Shown in pieces: positions 39,357 through 48,875 of a stretch of 64,000 nt of DNA (within the stretch, counting starts at the first letter, position 1; the number at the start of each line of letters is the position of its first letter). Under the pieces are notes generated by a model. The model saw only the letters and a program-made list of their open reading frames with translations. It searched no databases and was not told the origin of the DNA. Where the stretch lies: contig CM017573.1 in NCBI GenBank assembly GCA_007844125.1, positions 10,109,783-10,173,782 of the forward strand. The letters run 5' to 3'. This DNA is from Sinonovacula constricta. Taxonomy: Eukaryota; Mollusca; Bivalvia; Cardiida; Solecurtidae. The position numbers and the translations under genes were made by a program.

Positions 39357-39420
39357 ACTCCCTGGAGATGGTGGTGTAGATAGGATAATCAGTGGCTGTC
39401 CTGTTTATGCTGGCTGCCAG

Positions 39421-39770
39421 CTTGATTTGCTGCATTGTTATATATTAAAATGTTATTTTAAAAGAAATAGAAGGTTGGATTAGAAGGGAATACCTTTAAT
39501 TAGAATGCAGTTTTTACTGAAAATTGTAACTTGAACACTTCACCAAGATTTAATTTAATTATTTACATAATATTTGTGCTTGGGACCCTTTAAATATTTA
39601 AATGACACTCTCAATAACAATTACGAATTATAGGGGGTTGTTTCAAGTACTCTTTTCCCATATATGCACAACAAAGCTAATGCCTTTTTAATTCAAATTA
39701 TTAAGAGCTATCCATTGTTACATGTGTTTCTTTTTTGTAACATCACGATGACACCATTTTGCAACATCCA
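39421..39770. other. AT-rich DNA, no gene seen
   Basis: Unique-looking sequence directly after the satellite, with no exon or repeat recognised. Confidence 0.5.
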
Positions 39771-39774
39771 GGTA

Positions 39775-39905
39775 ATTAATGGGGATGATCCCATGCTATT
39801 GTCTGGGTAGAACTACTGGCCCACCACAGGTTAGCTAGAAAATCTCTTTATTAAAGTTCTCTCCCCTACTGGGACTCAAACCCCCAGGGTGAGCAGCTGA
39901 GAAAT
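39775..39905 (-). mobile_element. SINE family 3, inverted partial copy
   Basis: On the minus strand it reads a B-box-like GTTTGAGTCCCAGT and then GGGCCAGTAGTTCTACCCAG, matching the head and body of the SINE at 39983-40197 in the opposite direction. Head and body are diverged. Confidence 0.7.
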
Positions 39906-39982
39906 TACACGTCAGAGATGGATTCCCCTATTTTTATTTGAATACATACCGGTAATAAACTTCCAGCCAATTATCTTCCAGG

Positions 39983-40197
39983 AAGGGCGCCCATGCTTAA
40001 GCGGTAAGAGTTGCTGACTTGTAACTCCTCAGCCCCTCATCGCTTGGGTTCAAGTCCCAGTCGAAGCAAAATACCCTGCGGTGCGCCGGTGGTTCTACCC
40101 AGGCATATGTCTGGGATTTATCCTCCATCAGTAATTAGGTGGGCGGTGCCAGTATGACCATAATTGTATCGATCCCTAACTAAAAACCAATCAAACA
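39983..40197 (+). mobile_element. SINE family 3 with 11-bp TSD next to a splice acceptor
   Basis: A tRNA-like head (TGCTTAAGCGGTAAGAG, CTTGTAA in the anticodon loop, B-box GGTTCAAGTCC) is followed by a body with GGTGGTTCTACCCAGGCATA and TGTCTGGGATT, and a tail with GGTGCCAGTATGACC. TATCTTCCAGG flanks it at 39972-39982 and 40198-40208. Its body segment is the source sequence of the array at 40918-45665. Confidence 0.88.
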
Positions 40198-40207
40198 TAT
40201 CTTCCAG

Positions 40208-40369
40208 GCCAACATCACTGCTGACTTGGAGGTACTGATGGACCTGCTACTTGACCTCGAGCAGAAAGCCTAAGCATGGATGCGGATAAGGTTCAAGCAT
40301 ATCTGGCCTCGCTGGAAACTTGCCATCACTAGGTTTGACAGCAAACAGGACCTCAGGGCGCAGAGAAAG
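40208..40369 (+). CDS. Candidate exon C of an unidentified gene, with one in-frame stop
   Basis: Bounded by TATCTTCCAG and AGAAAG|GTAAGA, both good sites, with a length of exactly 54 codons. The frame reads ANITADLEVLMDLLLDLEQK, then A, a TAA stop at 40271-40273, then AWMRIRFKHIWPRWKLA, ITRF and DSKQDLRAQRK. The other two frames have several stops. Leucine-rich acidic and then basic-aromatic composition looks like protein, but I do not recognise the family. The single TAA means either that the coding sequence ends here, that this gene copy is dead, or that a base is wrong. Phase is compatible with exons B and D. Confidence 0.35.
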
Positions 40370-40466
40370 GTAAGAAAAACAGGTTGTTGTGAATGTTTGT
40401 TCCATTTAGGTTCAGTAGCAGCAACAGATTTTTCAGAGATATTGTCCACTTGGTACAATTATACTA

Positions 40467-40874
40467 CAGGGCTTTTTCAGCCTGTCTCACGGGACCGATA
40501 TTCGGCCCCATACCCAATGCCAAATATCGACCATTTTTCACAATTTCAAGAAAAAAATTCCCAATGTCATAAATTCCCATTTGAACCAAAATGCCTTTTA
40601 CCTATAAAAAATAAATAACCAAGAAACCATGAAATCAAGAGACTTTTCCAGTTAAGCGAATCATTTATTTACTTTTGATCGGTGATCAGTGAAAACTACT
40701 TACCGTGAATTTATGTATGAATGTAACCGGTGAAAATGCAGAAAAATAAATGTTGAAATTTCCCAATTGGTTTCATTTGTCCATACTTTTTCCCCCCATA
40801 TTTGACTATTTACCTTGTCAAAAATTCCAGTTTGGCCTGGGGTCTTTTTCTCAAAGCCCCCTGAACAAGCCCTG
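40467..40874 (-). mobile_element. MITE with CAGGGCTTTTTCAG inverted ends, copy 2
   Basis: 408 bp, reverse-complement partner of 15082-15490. Ends are CAGGGCTTTTTCAG and GTTCA...AGCCCTG, flanked on both sides by TACTA, a possible 5-bp target-site duplication. No transposase is associated with this copy. Confidence 0.9.
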
Positions 40875-40917
40875 TACTACTGCCTTCACTATGATAGCAT
40901 GCCAGAAACTATTGGCA

Positions 40918-43900
40918 TGACCACTTCCAGTGGTCCAGTGGTTCTACCTTGGGGTCCAGTGGTTCTACCCAGACATAAGTGTGGGGTCCAGTGGTTCTAC
41001 CCAGACATAAGTGTGGGGTCCAGTGGTTCTACCCAGACATAAGTGTGGGGTCCAGTGGTTCTACCCAGACATAAGTGTGGGGTCCAGTGGTTCTACCCTG
41101 GGGTCCAGTGGTTCTACCCAGACATAAGTGTGGGGTCCAGTGGTTCTACCCAGACATAAGTGTGGGGTCCAGTGGTTCTACCCTGGGGTCCAGTGGTTCT
41201 ACTCAGACATAAGTGTGGGGTCCAGTGGTTCTACCTTGGGGTCCAGTGGTTCTACCCAGACATAAGTGTGGGGTCCAGTGGTTCTACCCAGACATAAGTG
41301 TGGGGTCCAGTGGTTCTACCCTGGGGTCCAGTGGTTCTACCCAGACATAAGTGTGGGGTCCAGTGGTTCTACCTTGGGGTCCAGTGGTTCTACCCAGGCA
41401 TAAGTGTGGGGTCCAGTGGTTCTACCCAGACATAAGTGTGGGGTCCAGTGGTTCTACCCTGGGGTCCAGTGGTTCTACCCAGACATAAGTGTGGGGTCCA
41501 GTGGTTCTACCTTGGGGTCCAGTGGTTCTACCCAGACATAAGTGTGGGGTCCAGTGGTTCTACCCAGACATAAGTGTGGGGTCCAGTGGTTCTACCTTGG
41601 GGTCCAGTGGTTCTACCTTGGGGTCCAGTGGTTCTACTCCGACATAAGTCTGGGGTCCAGTGGTTCTACTCAGACAAGTGTGGGGTCCAGTGGTTCTACC
41701 CTGGGGTCCAGTGGTTCTACTCAGACATAAGTCTGGGGTCCAGTGGTTCTACCCAGACATAAGTGTGGGGTCCAGTGGTTCTACTCAGACATAAGTCTGG
41801 GGTCCAGTGGTTCTACCCTGGGGTCCAGTGGTTCTACCCAGACATAAGTCTCGGGTCCAGTGGTTCTACCCTGGGGTCCAGTGGTTCTACCCAGACATAA
41901 GTGTGGGGTCCAGTGGTTCTACCCTGGGGTCCAGTGGTTCTACTCAGACATAAGTCTGGGGTCCAGTGGTTCTACCCTGGGGTCCAGTGGTTCTACCTTG
42001 GGGTCCAGTGGTTCTACCTTGGGGTCCAGTGGTTCTACCCTGGGGTCCAGTGGTTCTACCTTGGGGTCCAGTGGTTCTACCCTGGGGTCCAGTGGTTCTA
42101 CCCAAGGGTCCAGTGGTTCTACCTTTGGATCCAGTGGTTCTACCCTGGGGTCCAGTGGTTCTACCTTTGGGTCCAGTGGTTCTACCCTGGGGTCCAGTGG
42201 TTCTACCTTGGGGTCCAGTGGTTCTACCTTGGGGTCCAGTGGTTCTACCCAGACATAAGTCTGGGGTCCAGTGGTTCTACTCAGACGTAAGTCTGGGGTC
42301 CAGTGGTTCTACCCTGGGGTCCAGTGGTTCTACCCTGGGGTCCAGTGGTTCTACCCTGGGGTCCAGTGGTTCTACCTTGGGGTCCAGTGGTTCTACTCAG
42401 ACATAAGTCTGGGGTCCAGTGGTTCTACCCTGGGGTCCAATGGTTCTACTCAGACATAAGTCTGGGGTCCAGTGGTTCTACCTTGGGGTCCAGTGGTTCT
42501 ACCCTGGGGTCCAGTGGTTCTACCTTGGGGTCCAGTGGTTCTACTCAGACATAAGTCTGGGGTCCAGTGGTTCTACCTTGGGGTCCAGTGGTTCTACCTT
42601 GGGGTCCAGTGGTTCTACCTTGGGGTCCAGTGGTTCTACTCAGACATAAGTCTGGGGTCCAGTGGTTCTACCCTGGGGTCCAGTGGTTCTACTCAGACAT
42701 AAGTCTGGGGTCCAGTGGTTCTACCTTGGGGTCCAGTGGTTCTACCTTAGGGTCCAGTGGTTCTACTCAGACATAAGTCTGGGGTCCAGTGGTTCTACCC
42801 TGGGGTCCAGTGGTTCTACCTTGGGGTCCAGTGGTTCTACTCAGACATAAGTCTGGGGTCCAGTGGTTCTACCCTGGGGTCCAGTGGTTCTACTCAGACA
42901 TAAGTCTGGGGTCCAGTGGTTCTACTCAGACATAAGTGTGGGGTCCAGTGGTTCTACCCTGGGGTCCAGTGGTTCTACTCAGACATAAGTCTGGGTTCCA
43001 GTGGTTCTACCTTGGGGTCCAGTGGTTCTATCTTGGGGTCCAGTGGTTCTACCTTGGGGTCCAGTGGTTCTACCTTGGGGTCCAGTGGTTCTACTCAGAC
43101 ATAAGTCTGGGGTCCAGTGGTTCTACCCTGGTGGTTCTACCCTGGGGTCCAGTGGTTCTACTCAGACATAAGTCTGGGGTCCAGTGGTTCTACCTTGGGG
43201 TCCAGTGGTTCTACCTTGGGGTCCAGTGGTTCTACCTTGGGGTCCAGTGGTTCTACCCTGGGGTCCAGTGGTTCTACCTTGGGGTCCAGTGGTTCTACCC
43301 AGACATAAGTGTGGGGTCAAGTGGTTCTACCCAGACATAAGTGTAAGTGTGGGGTCCAGTGGTTCTACCCAGACATAAGTGTGGGGTCCAGTGGTTCTAC
43401 CCTGGGGTCCAGTGGTTCTACTCAGACATAAGTCTGGGGTCCAGTGGTTCTACCTTGGGGTCCAGTGGTTCTACCCAGACCTAAGTCTGGGGTCCAGTGG
43501 TTCTACCTTGGGGTCCAGTGGTTCTACCCAGACATAAGTCTGGGGTCCAGTGGTTCTACCTTGGGGTCCAGTGGCTCTACCTTGGGGTCCAGTGGTTCTA
43601 CCCAGACATAAGTGTGGGGTCCAATGGTTCTACCCTGGGGTCCAGTGGTTCTACCTTGGGGTCCAGTGGTTCTACCTTGGGGTCCAGTGGTTCTACCCAG
43701 ACATAAGTCTGGGGTCCAGTGGTTCTACCTTGGGGTCCAGTGGTTCTACCCAGACATAAGTGTGGGGTCCAGTGGTTCTACCCAGACATAAGTGTGGGGT
43801 CCAGTGGTTCTACCCAGACATAAGTGTGGGGTCCAGTGGTTCTATCCAGACATAAGTCTGGGGTCCAGTGGTTCTACCTTGGGGTCCAGTGGTTCTACCC

Positions 43901-45665
43901 AGACATAAGTGTGGGGTCCAATGGTTCTACCCTGGGGTCCAGTGGTTCTACCTTGGGGTCCAGTGGTTCTACCCAGACATAAGTCTGGGGTCCAGTGGTT
44001 CTACCTTGGGGTCCAGTGGTTCTACCTTGGGGTCCAGTGGTTCTACCCTGGGGTCCAGTGGTTCTACCCTGGGGTCCAGTGGTTCTACCCTGGGGTCCAG
44101 TGGTTCTACCCAGACATAAGTCTGGGGTCCAGTGGTTCTACCCTGGGGTCCAGTGGTTCTACCCTGGGGTCCAGTGGTTCTACCCAGACATAAGTCTGGG
44201 GTCCAGTGGTTCTACCTTGGGGTCCAGTGGTTCTACCTTGGGGTCCAGTGGTTCTACCCAGACATAAGTCTGGGGTCCAGTGGTTCTACCTTGGGGTCCA
44301 GTGGTTCTACCTTGGGGTCCAGTGGTTCTACCCAGACATAAGTCTGGGGTCCAGTGGTTCTACCTTGGGGTCCAGTGGTTCTACCTTGGGGTCCAGTGGT
44401 TCTACCCAGACATAAGTGTGGGGTCCAGTGGTTCTACCCAGACATAAGTGTGGGGTCCAGTGGTTCTACCCAGACATAAGTGTGGGGTCCAATGGTTCTA
44501 CCTTGGGGTCCAGTGGTTCTACCTTGGGGTCCAGTTGTTTTACCTTGGGGTCCAGTGGTTCTACCCTGGGGTCCAGTGGTTCTACCTTGGGGTCCAGCGG
44601 TTCTACCCAGACATAAGTGTGGGGTCCAGTGGTTCTACCCAGACATAAGTGTGGGGTCCAGTGGTTCTACCCAGACATAAGTGTGGGGTCCAGTGGTTCT
44701 ACCTTGGGGTCCAGTGGTTCTACCTTGGGGTCCAGTGGTTCTGGTTCTACCCTGGGGTCCAGTGGTTCTACCTTGGGGTCCAGTGGTTCTACCTTGGGGT
44801 CCAGTGGTTCTACCCAGACATAAGTGTGGGGTCCAATGGTTCTACCCTGGGGTCCAGTGGTTCTACCTTGGGGTCCAGTGGTTCTACCTTGGGGTCCAGT
44901 GGTTCTACATTGGGGTCCAGTGGTTCTACCCTGGGGTCCAGTGGTTCTACCCTGGGGTCCAGTGGTTCTACTCAGACATAAGTCTGGGGTCCAGTGGTTC
45001 TACCTTGGGGTCCAGTGGTTCTACCTTGGGGTCCAGTGGTTCTACCCAGACATAAGTGTGGCGTCCAGTGGTTCTACCCAGACATAAGTGTGGGGTCCAG
45101 TGGTTCTACCCAGACATAAGTGTGGGGTCCAGTGGTTCTACCCTGGGGTCCAGTGGTTCTACCCTGGGGTCCAGTGGTTCTACCTTGGGGTCCAGTGGTT
45201 CTACCCTGGGGTCCAGTGGTTCTACCTTTGGATCCAGTGGTTCTACCCTGGGGTCCAGTGGTTCTACCTTTGGGTCCAGTGGTTCTACCCTGGGGTCCAG
45301 TGGTTCTACCATGGGGTCCAGTGGTTCTACCTTTGGTTCCAGTGGTTCTACCCTGGGGTCCAGTGGTTCTACCCTGGGGTCCAGTGGTTCTACCCAGACA
45401 TAAGTCTGGGGTCCAGTGGTTCTACCCTGGGGTCCAGTGGTTCTACCCAGACATAAGTCTGGGGTCCAGTGGTTCTACCTTGGGGTCCAGTGGTTCTACC
45501 TTTGGGTCCAGTGGTTCTACCCAGACATAAGTCTGGGGTCCAGTAATTCTACCCAGACATAAGTCTAGGGTCCAGTGGTTGTACCCAGACATAAGTCTGG
45601 GGTCCAGTGGTTCTATCCAGACATAAGTCTGGGGTCCAGTGGTTCTACCCAGACATATGTGTGGG
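40918..45665. repeat. SINE-derived array with 32-bp and 21-bp units
   Basis: Two interspersed unit types share GGGGTCCAGTGGTTCTACC. The short form is 21 bp (ending CT or TT before the next GGGG); the long form is 32 bp, adding CAGACATAAGTGT or CAGACATAAGTCT. They alternate in irregular runs over 4.75 kb. The last copies (after 45640) read CAGACATATGTGTGGGG and pass into sequence matching the 3' body of SINE family 3. The many overlapping frames (repeating GSSGSTL, GPVVLPW or GVQWFYP) come from the 21-bp unit being a multiple of three and are not genes. Confidence 0.97.
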
Positions 45666-45900
45666 GTCTTCTACCAACAATTATCTGGATGATGCCAGTG
45701 TTGGTGTGTTGGTGTGATGTAACAAAGACAAAAACTATTCATGAATTAAGTGATCATTGGATATATTGGCCAAGGCATAAGTCAAGGCAAACTTTGTTTC
45801 TTCTTGCGCAGTGTATGAAATTAACAGTTAAGAGCACTTAAAAATACTGCATTATTTTTTTTCTTTTCACCTGAACTTATATTGCTGAGCTATAGTTACA
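45666..45900. other. SINE 3' remnant and unique spacer
   Basis: About 45665-45715 (ACCAACAATTATCTGGATGA, TGCCAGTGTTGG) aligns to the 3' part of SINE family 3 (CATCAGTAATTAGGTGGGC, GGTGCCAGTATG). The rest is unstructured. Confidence 0.6.
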
Positions 45901-46335
45901 GTCCGGTATAACGTGTCGTCCGGTGTAACATGTTGTCCGGTGTAACGTTTCATCCGTCCGGTGTAACGTTTCGTCCGGTGTAACGTGTCGTCCGGTGTAA
46001 CGTGTCGTCCGGTGTAACGTGTCATCCGTCCGGTGTAACGTGTCGTCCGGTGTAACGTGTCGTCCGTCCAGTGTAACGTGTGGTCCGGTGTAACGTGTTG
46101 TCAGTCCAGTGTAACATGTTGTCCGGTGTAGTGTGTCGTCCGGTGTAATGTGTCGGTCCGGTGTAATGTGTCGGTCCAGTGTAACGTGTCGTCCGGTGTA
46201 ACGTGTTGTCAGTCCAGTGTAACATGTTGTCCGGTGTAGTGTGTCGTCCGGTGTAATGTGTCGGTCCGGTGTAACGTGTCGTCCAGTGTAACAAGTCGTC
46301 CGGTGTAACGTGTTGTCCGGTGTAACGTGTCAACA
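45901..46335. repeat. Minisatellite with 17-21-bp units
   Basis: The unit GTCCGGTGTAACGTGTC repeats about 24 times, with 4-bp insertions (GTCCGTCCGG) and variants GTCCAGTGTAAC, GTGTAATGTGTC and GTGTAACATGTT. Most differences are CG to CA or TG. The minus-strand frame repeating HYTGRHTTPD is an artefact. Confidence 0.93.
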
Positions 46336-46392
46336 TTTTTAAATGACATTTCCCCTGAAACAGCTGGGCGCAGTTTCCTCAGAAGCTTCATG

Positions 46393-46437
46393 TCAGGATA
46401 ATATGACTGGGTTTGGTATCATGCCAGGTGTTCATGG
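46393..46437 (+). mobile_element. SINE family 2 body fragment
   Basis: GTCAGGATAATATGACTGGG followed by TTTGGTATCATGCCAGG and TGTTCATGG matches 12839-12885 of the intact SINE. It ends abruptly next to candidate exon D's pyrimidine tract. Confidence 0.8.
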
Positions 46438-46516
46438 ATCCCCTGATCATTCTGTTGTCCTTTCTACTTTTGGTTCACCAGTCACAAGGGCAGTGTAAGG
46501 TCCTCTGCTTCCAGAG

Positions 46517-46672
46517 ATCAGTCAGCATCTTCTGTTGGTCCGAGAGATTACTTCCAGGATTTTGTCTACGCTCGAGTTGGAGACCAGGATATTCTTTCCA
46601 ATACTCTCCATCTACAGGCACAACCTTGCTAGATTTCAGATCTGTTTAAAGAGATTCAACCTGAAACTGAAA
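46517..46672 (+). CDS. Candidate exon D of an unidentified plus-strand gene
   Basis: A pyrimidine-rich region (TTGTCCTTTCTACTTTTGG, CCTCTGCTTCCAG) precedes it and CTGAAA|GTGAGT is the donor at 46672/46673. The 52 codons read ISQHLLLVREITSRILSTL, then ELETRIFFPILSIYRHNLA and RFQICLKRFNLKLK, an amphipathic, protein-like sequence of unknown family. The acceptor could be CAG at 46514, the AG at 46516 or the CAG a few bases later; the last two keep phase with exon C. Another frame of the same DNA is also open from 46413 and starts with a hydrophobic run, but part of that lies in SINE sequence. Confidence 0.38.
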
Positions 46673-46929
46673 GTGAGTCTTCCACTTATAGGAGGAAGTT
46701 AAGAATGGAAAGTAAGTCTGAAAACAGAGAACAGTCTCAGGAAAAATCTTAAGACCATTCTCCCACCCACAAGTCAAAAGTAGGAGTCTTACTAAAAGCA
46801 GTAGGAGACACCTACTAAAGATAGATGTCCTTCCGTACATACTTCCAGAATTTCTACCTCTAGATCTGCACAAGAGACTCACATGGCCAACATGTCAGCA
46901 TTCTTTGCCACTTTGCCTGTTGATTGCCA
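46673..46929. other. Intervening sequence, no feature seen
   Basis: No exon or repeat recognised between candidate exon D and the dispersed repeat that follows. Confidence 0.5.
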
Positions 46930-47190
46930 TTGCAAGTTGTGTGGCCCCAGCCAGGCTCCAATCTTTGGTCTGAATGAAATCTTGAAAAAGTTCAATATTG
47001 GGTCACTTGGGGTCAAAAAGTAGGTCACTAGGTCAAAGCTTGTGAACATACTAGAGGCCCCATTTATGGCTCAATCTTCACCAAACTTGGCCAGCATGTT
47101 TGCCAGTATGAAATCTTACATATGTTTTGAAGTGAGTCATGTGGATTCAGTAGGTTACTTGGTAAAACTCTAGAAAATGTTATCAACCTA
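46930..47190 (+). repeat. Bivalve-type dispersed repeat, GGTCACTAGGTCAAA core
   Basis: Contains GGGTCACTTGGGGTCAAAAA, GTAGGTCACTAGGTCAAAGC, ACATACTAGAGGCCCCATTT and CTTCACCAAACTTGG. These phrases in this order mark a very abundant repeat of bivalve genomes and are the best hint to the host group. Confidence 0.75.
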
Positions 47191-47196
47191 GTGGCA

Positions 47197-47405
47197 CACA
47201 CTAAACCAAAAGACTTTAAAGTTGGAAGTAGTGGCTTCCCTCCTAATGCTTGGGGCTAGAGGAACAACATTACACCTGACTCCTCGGTATCAGTATAATT
47301 GACTGACCGGGTGTAGTCCCTGGGCACCTCATATGTGTCCCGGTGCTATAATGAAAGAAATGTCGCGGCACAGTATTGGCAAAAATGCTGGCAAATCCCA
47401 ATCCG
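47197..47405 (+). mobile_element. SINE family 1, 5'-truncated
   Basis: Matches the body of the SINE at 12129-12398 from AACCAAAAGACTTTAAAG to CAAATCCCAATCC. The tRNA-like head is missing. More diverged than the other three copies. Confidence 0.88.
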
Positions 47406-47565
47406 CAACCTTTTGGGTAATTGATATAAAAATTTGTATAATTGAAATGCAACATGCTTGAAAGAAGTCTAATTTATAACTATAATGCTACATGTATGTC
47501 TATAATCATCAATATTTTAAAATTATTATTATTTTCCTTCACAGACCTGATCTGTCAAGACAAAT

Positions 47566-48875
47566 GCCCATGGTGCCCTGAAGTCATACGGCGTCCCCTG
47601 CGCAGCAGACAATTACCCATGGTGCCCTGAAGTCATACAGCGCCCCCTGCGCAGCAGACAATTACCCATGGTGTCCTGAAGTCATACAGCGCCCCCCGTG
47701 CGGCAGACATATGTCTATGGTGCCCTGAAGTCATACTGCGGCCCCTGTGCGGCAGACATATGTCCATGGTGTCCTGAAGTCATACGGTGGCCCCTGTGCG
47801 GCAGACATGTCCATGGTGCCCTGAAGTCATACGGCGGCCCCTGTGCGGCAGACATGCCCATGGTGCCCTGAAGTCATACGGCACCCACTGTGCAGCAGAC
47901 AAATACCCATGGTGCCCTGAAGTCATACGGCGCCCCCTGTGCAGCAGACATGTCCATGGTGCCCTGAAGTCATACGGCGGCCCCTGCGCAGCAGACAATT
48001 ACCCATGGTGCCCTGAAGTCATACAGCGCCCCCTGCGCAGCAGACAATTACCCATGGTGTCCTGAAGTCATACAGCGCCCCCCGTGCGGCAGACATATGT
48101 CTATGGTGCCCTGAAGTCATACTGCGGCCCCTGTGCGGCAGACATGTCCATGGTGCCCTGAAGTCATACGGCGGCCCCTGTGCGGCAGACATGCCCATGG
48201 TGCCCTGAAGTCATACGGCACTCACTGTGCAGCAGACAAATACCCATGGTGCCCTGAAGTCATACGGCGCCCCCTGTGCGGCAGACAAATACCCATGGTG
48301 CCCTGAAGTCATACGGCACCCCCTGTGCAGCAGACAATTACCCATGGTGCCCTGAAGTCATACGGCGGCCCCTGTGCGGCAGACATGCCCATGGTGCCCT
48401 GAAGTCATACGGCACCCACTGTGCAGCAGACAAATACCCATGGTGCCCTGAAGTCATACCGCGCCCCCTGTGCAGCAGACAAATACCCATGGTGCCCTGA
48501 AGTCATACGGCACCCCCTGTGCAGCAGACAAATACCCATGGTGCCCTGAAGTCATACGGCGCCCCCTATGCAGCAGACAAATACCCATGGTGCCCTGAAG
48601 TCATACGGCGCCCCCTGTGCAGCAGACAAATACCCATGGTGCCCTGAAGTCATACGGCGCCCCCTGTGCAGCAGACAAATACCCATGGTGCCCTGAAGTC
48701 ATACGGCGCCCACTGTGCAGCAGACAAATACCCATGGTGCCCTGAAGTCATACGGCGGCCCCTGTGCAGCAGACAAATACCCATGGTGCCCTGAAGTCAT
48801 ACGGCGCCCCCTGTGCAGCAGACAAATACCCATGGTGCCCTGAAGTCATACGGCACCCCCTGTGCGGCAGACAAG
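47566..48875. repeat. Minisatellite, 49-bp unit, ~27 copies
   Basis: The unit is CATGGTGCCCTGAAGTCATA, CGGCGCCCCCTGTGCAGCAG, ACAAATACC (49 bp), with variants GGCACC, GGCGGCCC and GACATGTC or GACATATGTC at the unit end. Unlike the rest of the window it is G+C-rich. A 49-bp unit is not a multiple of three, so no long frame can cross it; the short frames present are not genes. Its left edge is 20 bp after a very good splice acceptor and its right edge runs into candidate exon E. Confidence 0.96.

Larger units (their letters stand above)
18727..39420. repeat. Giant satellite array, 43-bp monomer, ~480 copies
   Basis: The monomer reads GATGATCAGTCGCAGTACAC then CCTGGAGATGGTGGGGAAGG then TAG, 43 bp. 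It repeats head to tail for about 20.7 kb, interrupted only at 39304-39356. Variants are few and recurrent: CTGGAG, CTCGAG, CTCAAG, CTAAAG or CTTGAG in the middle, TCGCAG, TCACAG or TTGCAG before the GTAC, GGGG or AGGG, and AGGATG, AGAATG or AGTATG. A few monomers gain one G (GTGGGGGAAGG) or lose one (GTGGGAAGG). Every monomer has a TGATCA palindrome and a G-rich run on the plus strand. Minus-strand frames of 60-90 codons through it are repeat artefacts. It lies between candidate exons B and C, so it may be intronic. Confidence 0.98.

Noticed and set aside
18727..39420. The satellite as a CRISPR array
   Set aside because: There is no repeat/spacer alternation: every part of the 43-bp unit repeats, and the genome is clearly eukaryotic.
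40815..45841. Dozens of 60-146-codon frames with GSSGSTL, GPVVLPW or GVQWFYP repeats
   Set aside because: All three plus-strand frames of the 21-bp SINE-derived unit are open, so none can be preferred. No start context, splice site or family supports them.
46022..46391. 104- and 60-codon minus-strand frames repeating HYTGRHTTPD
   Set aside because: Products of the 17-21-bp minisatellite.
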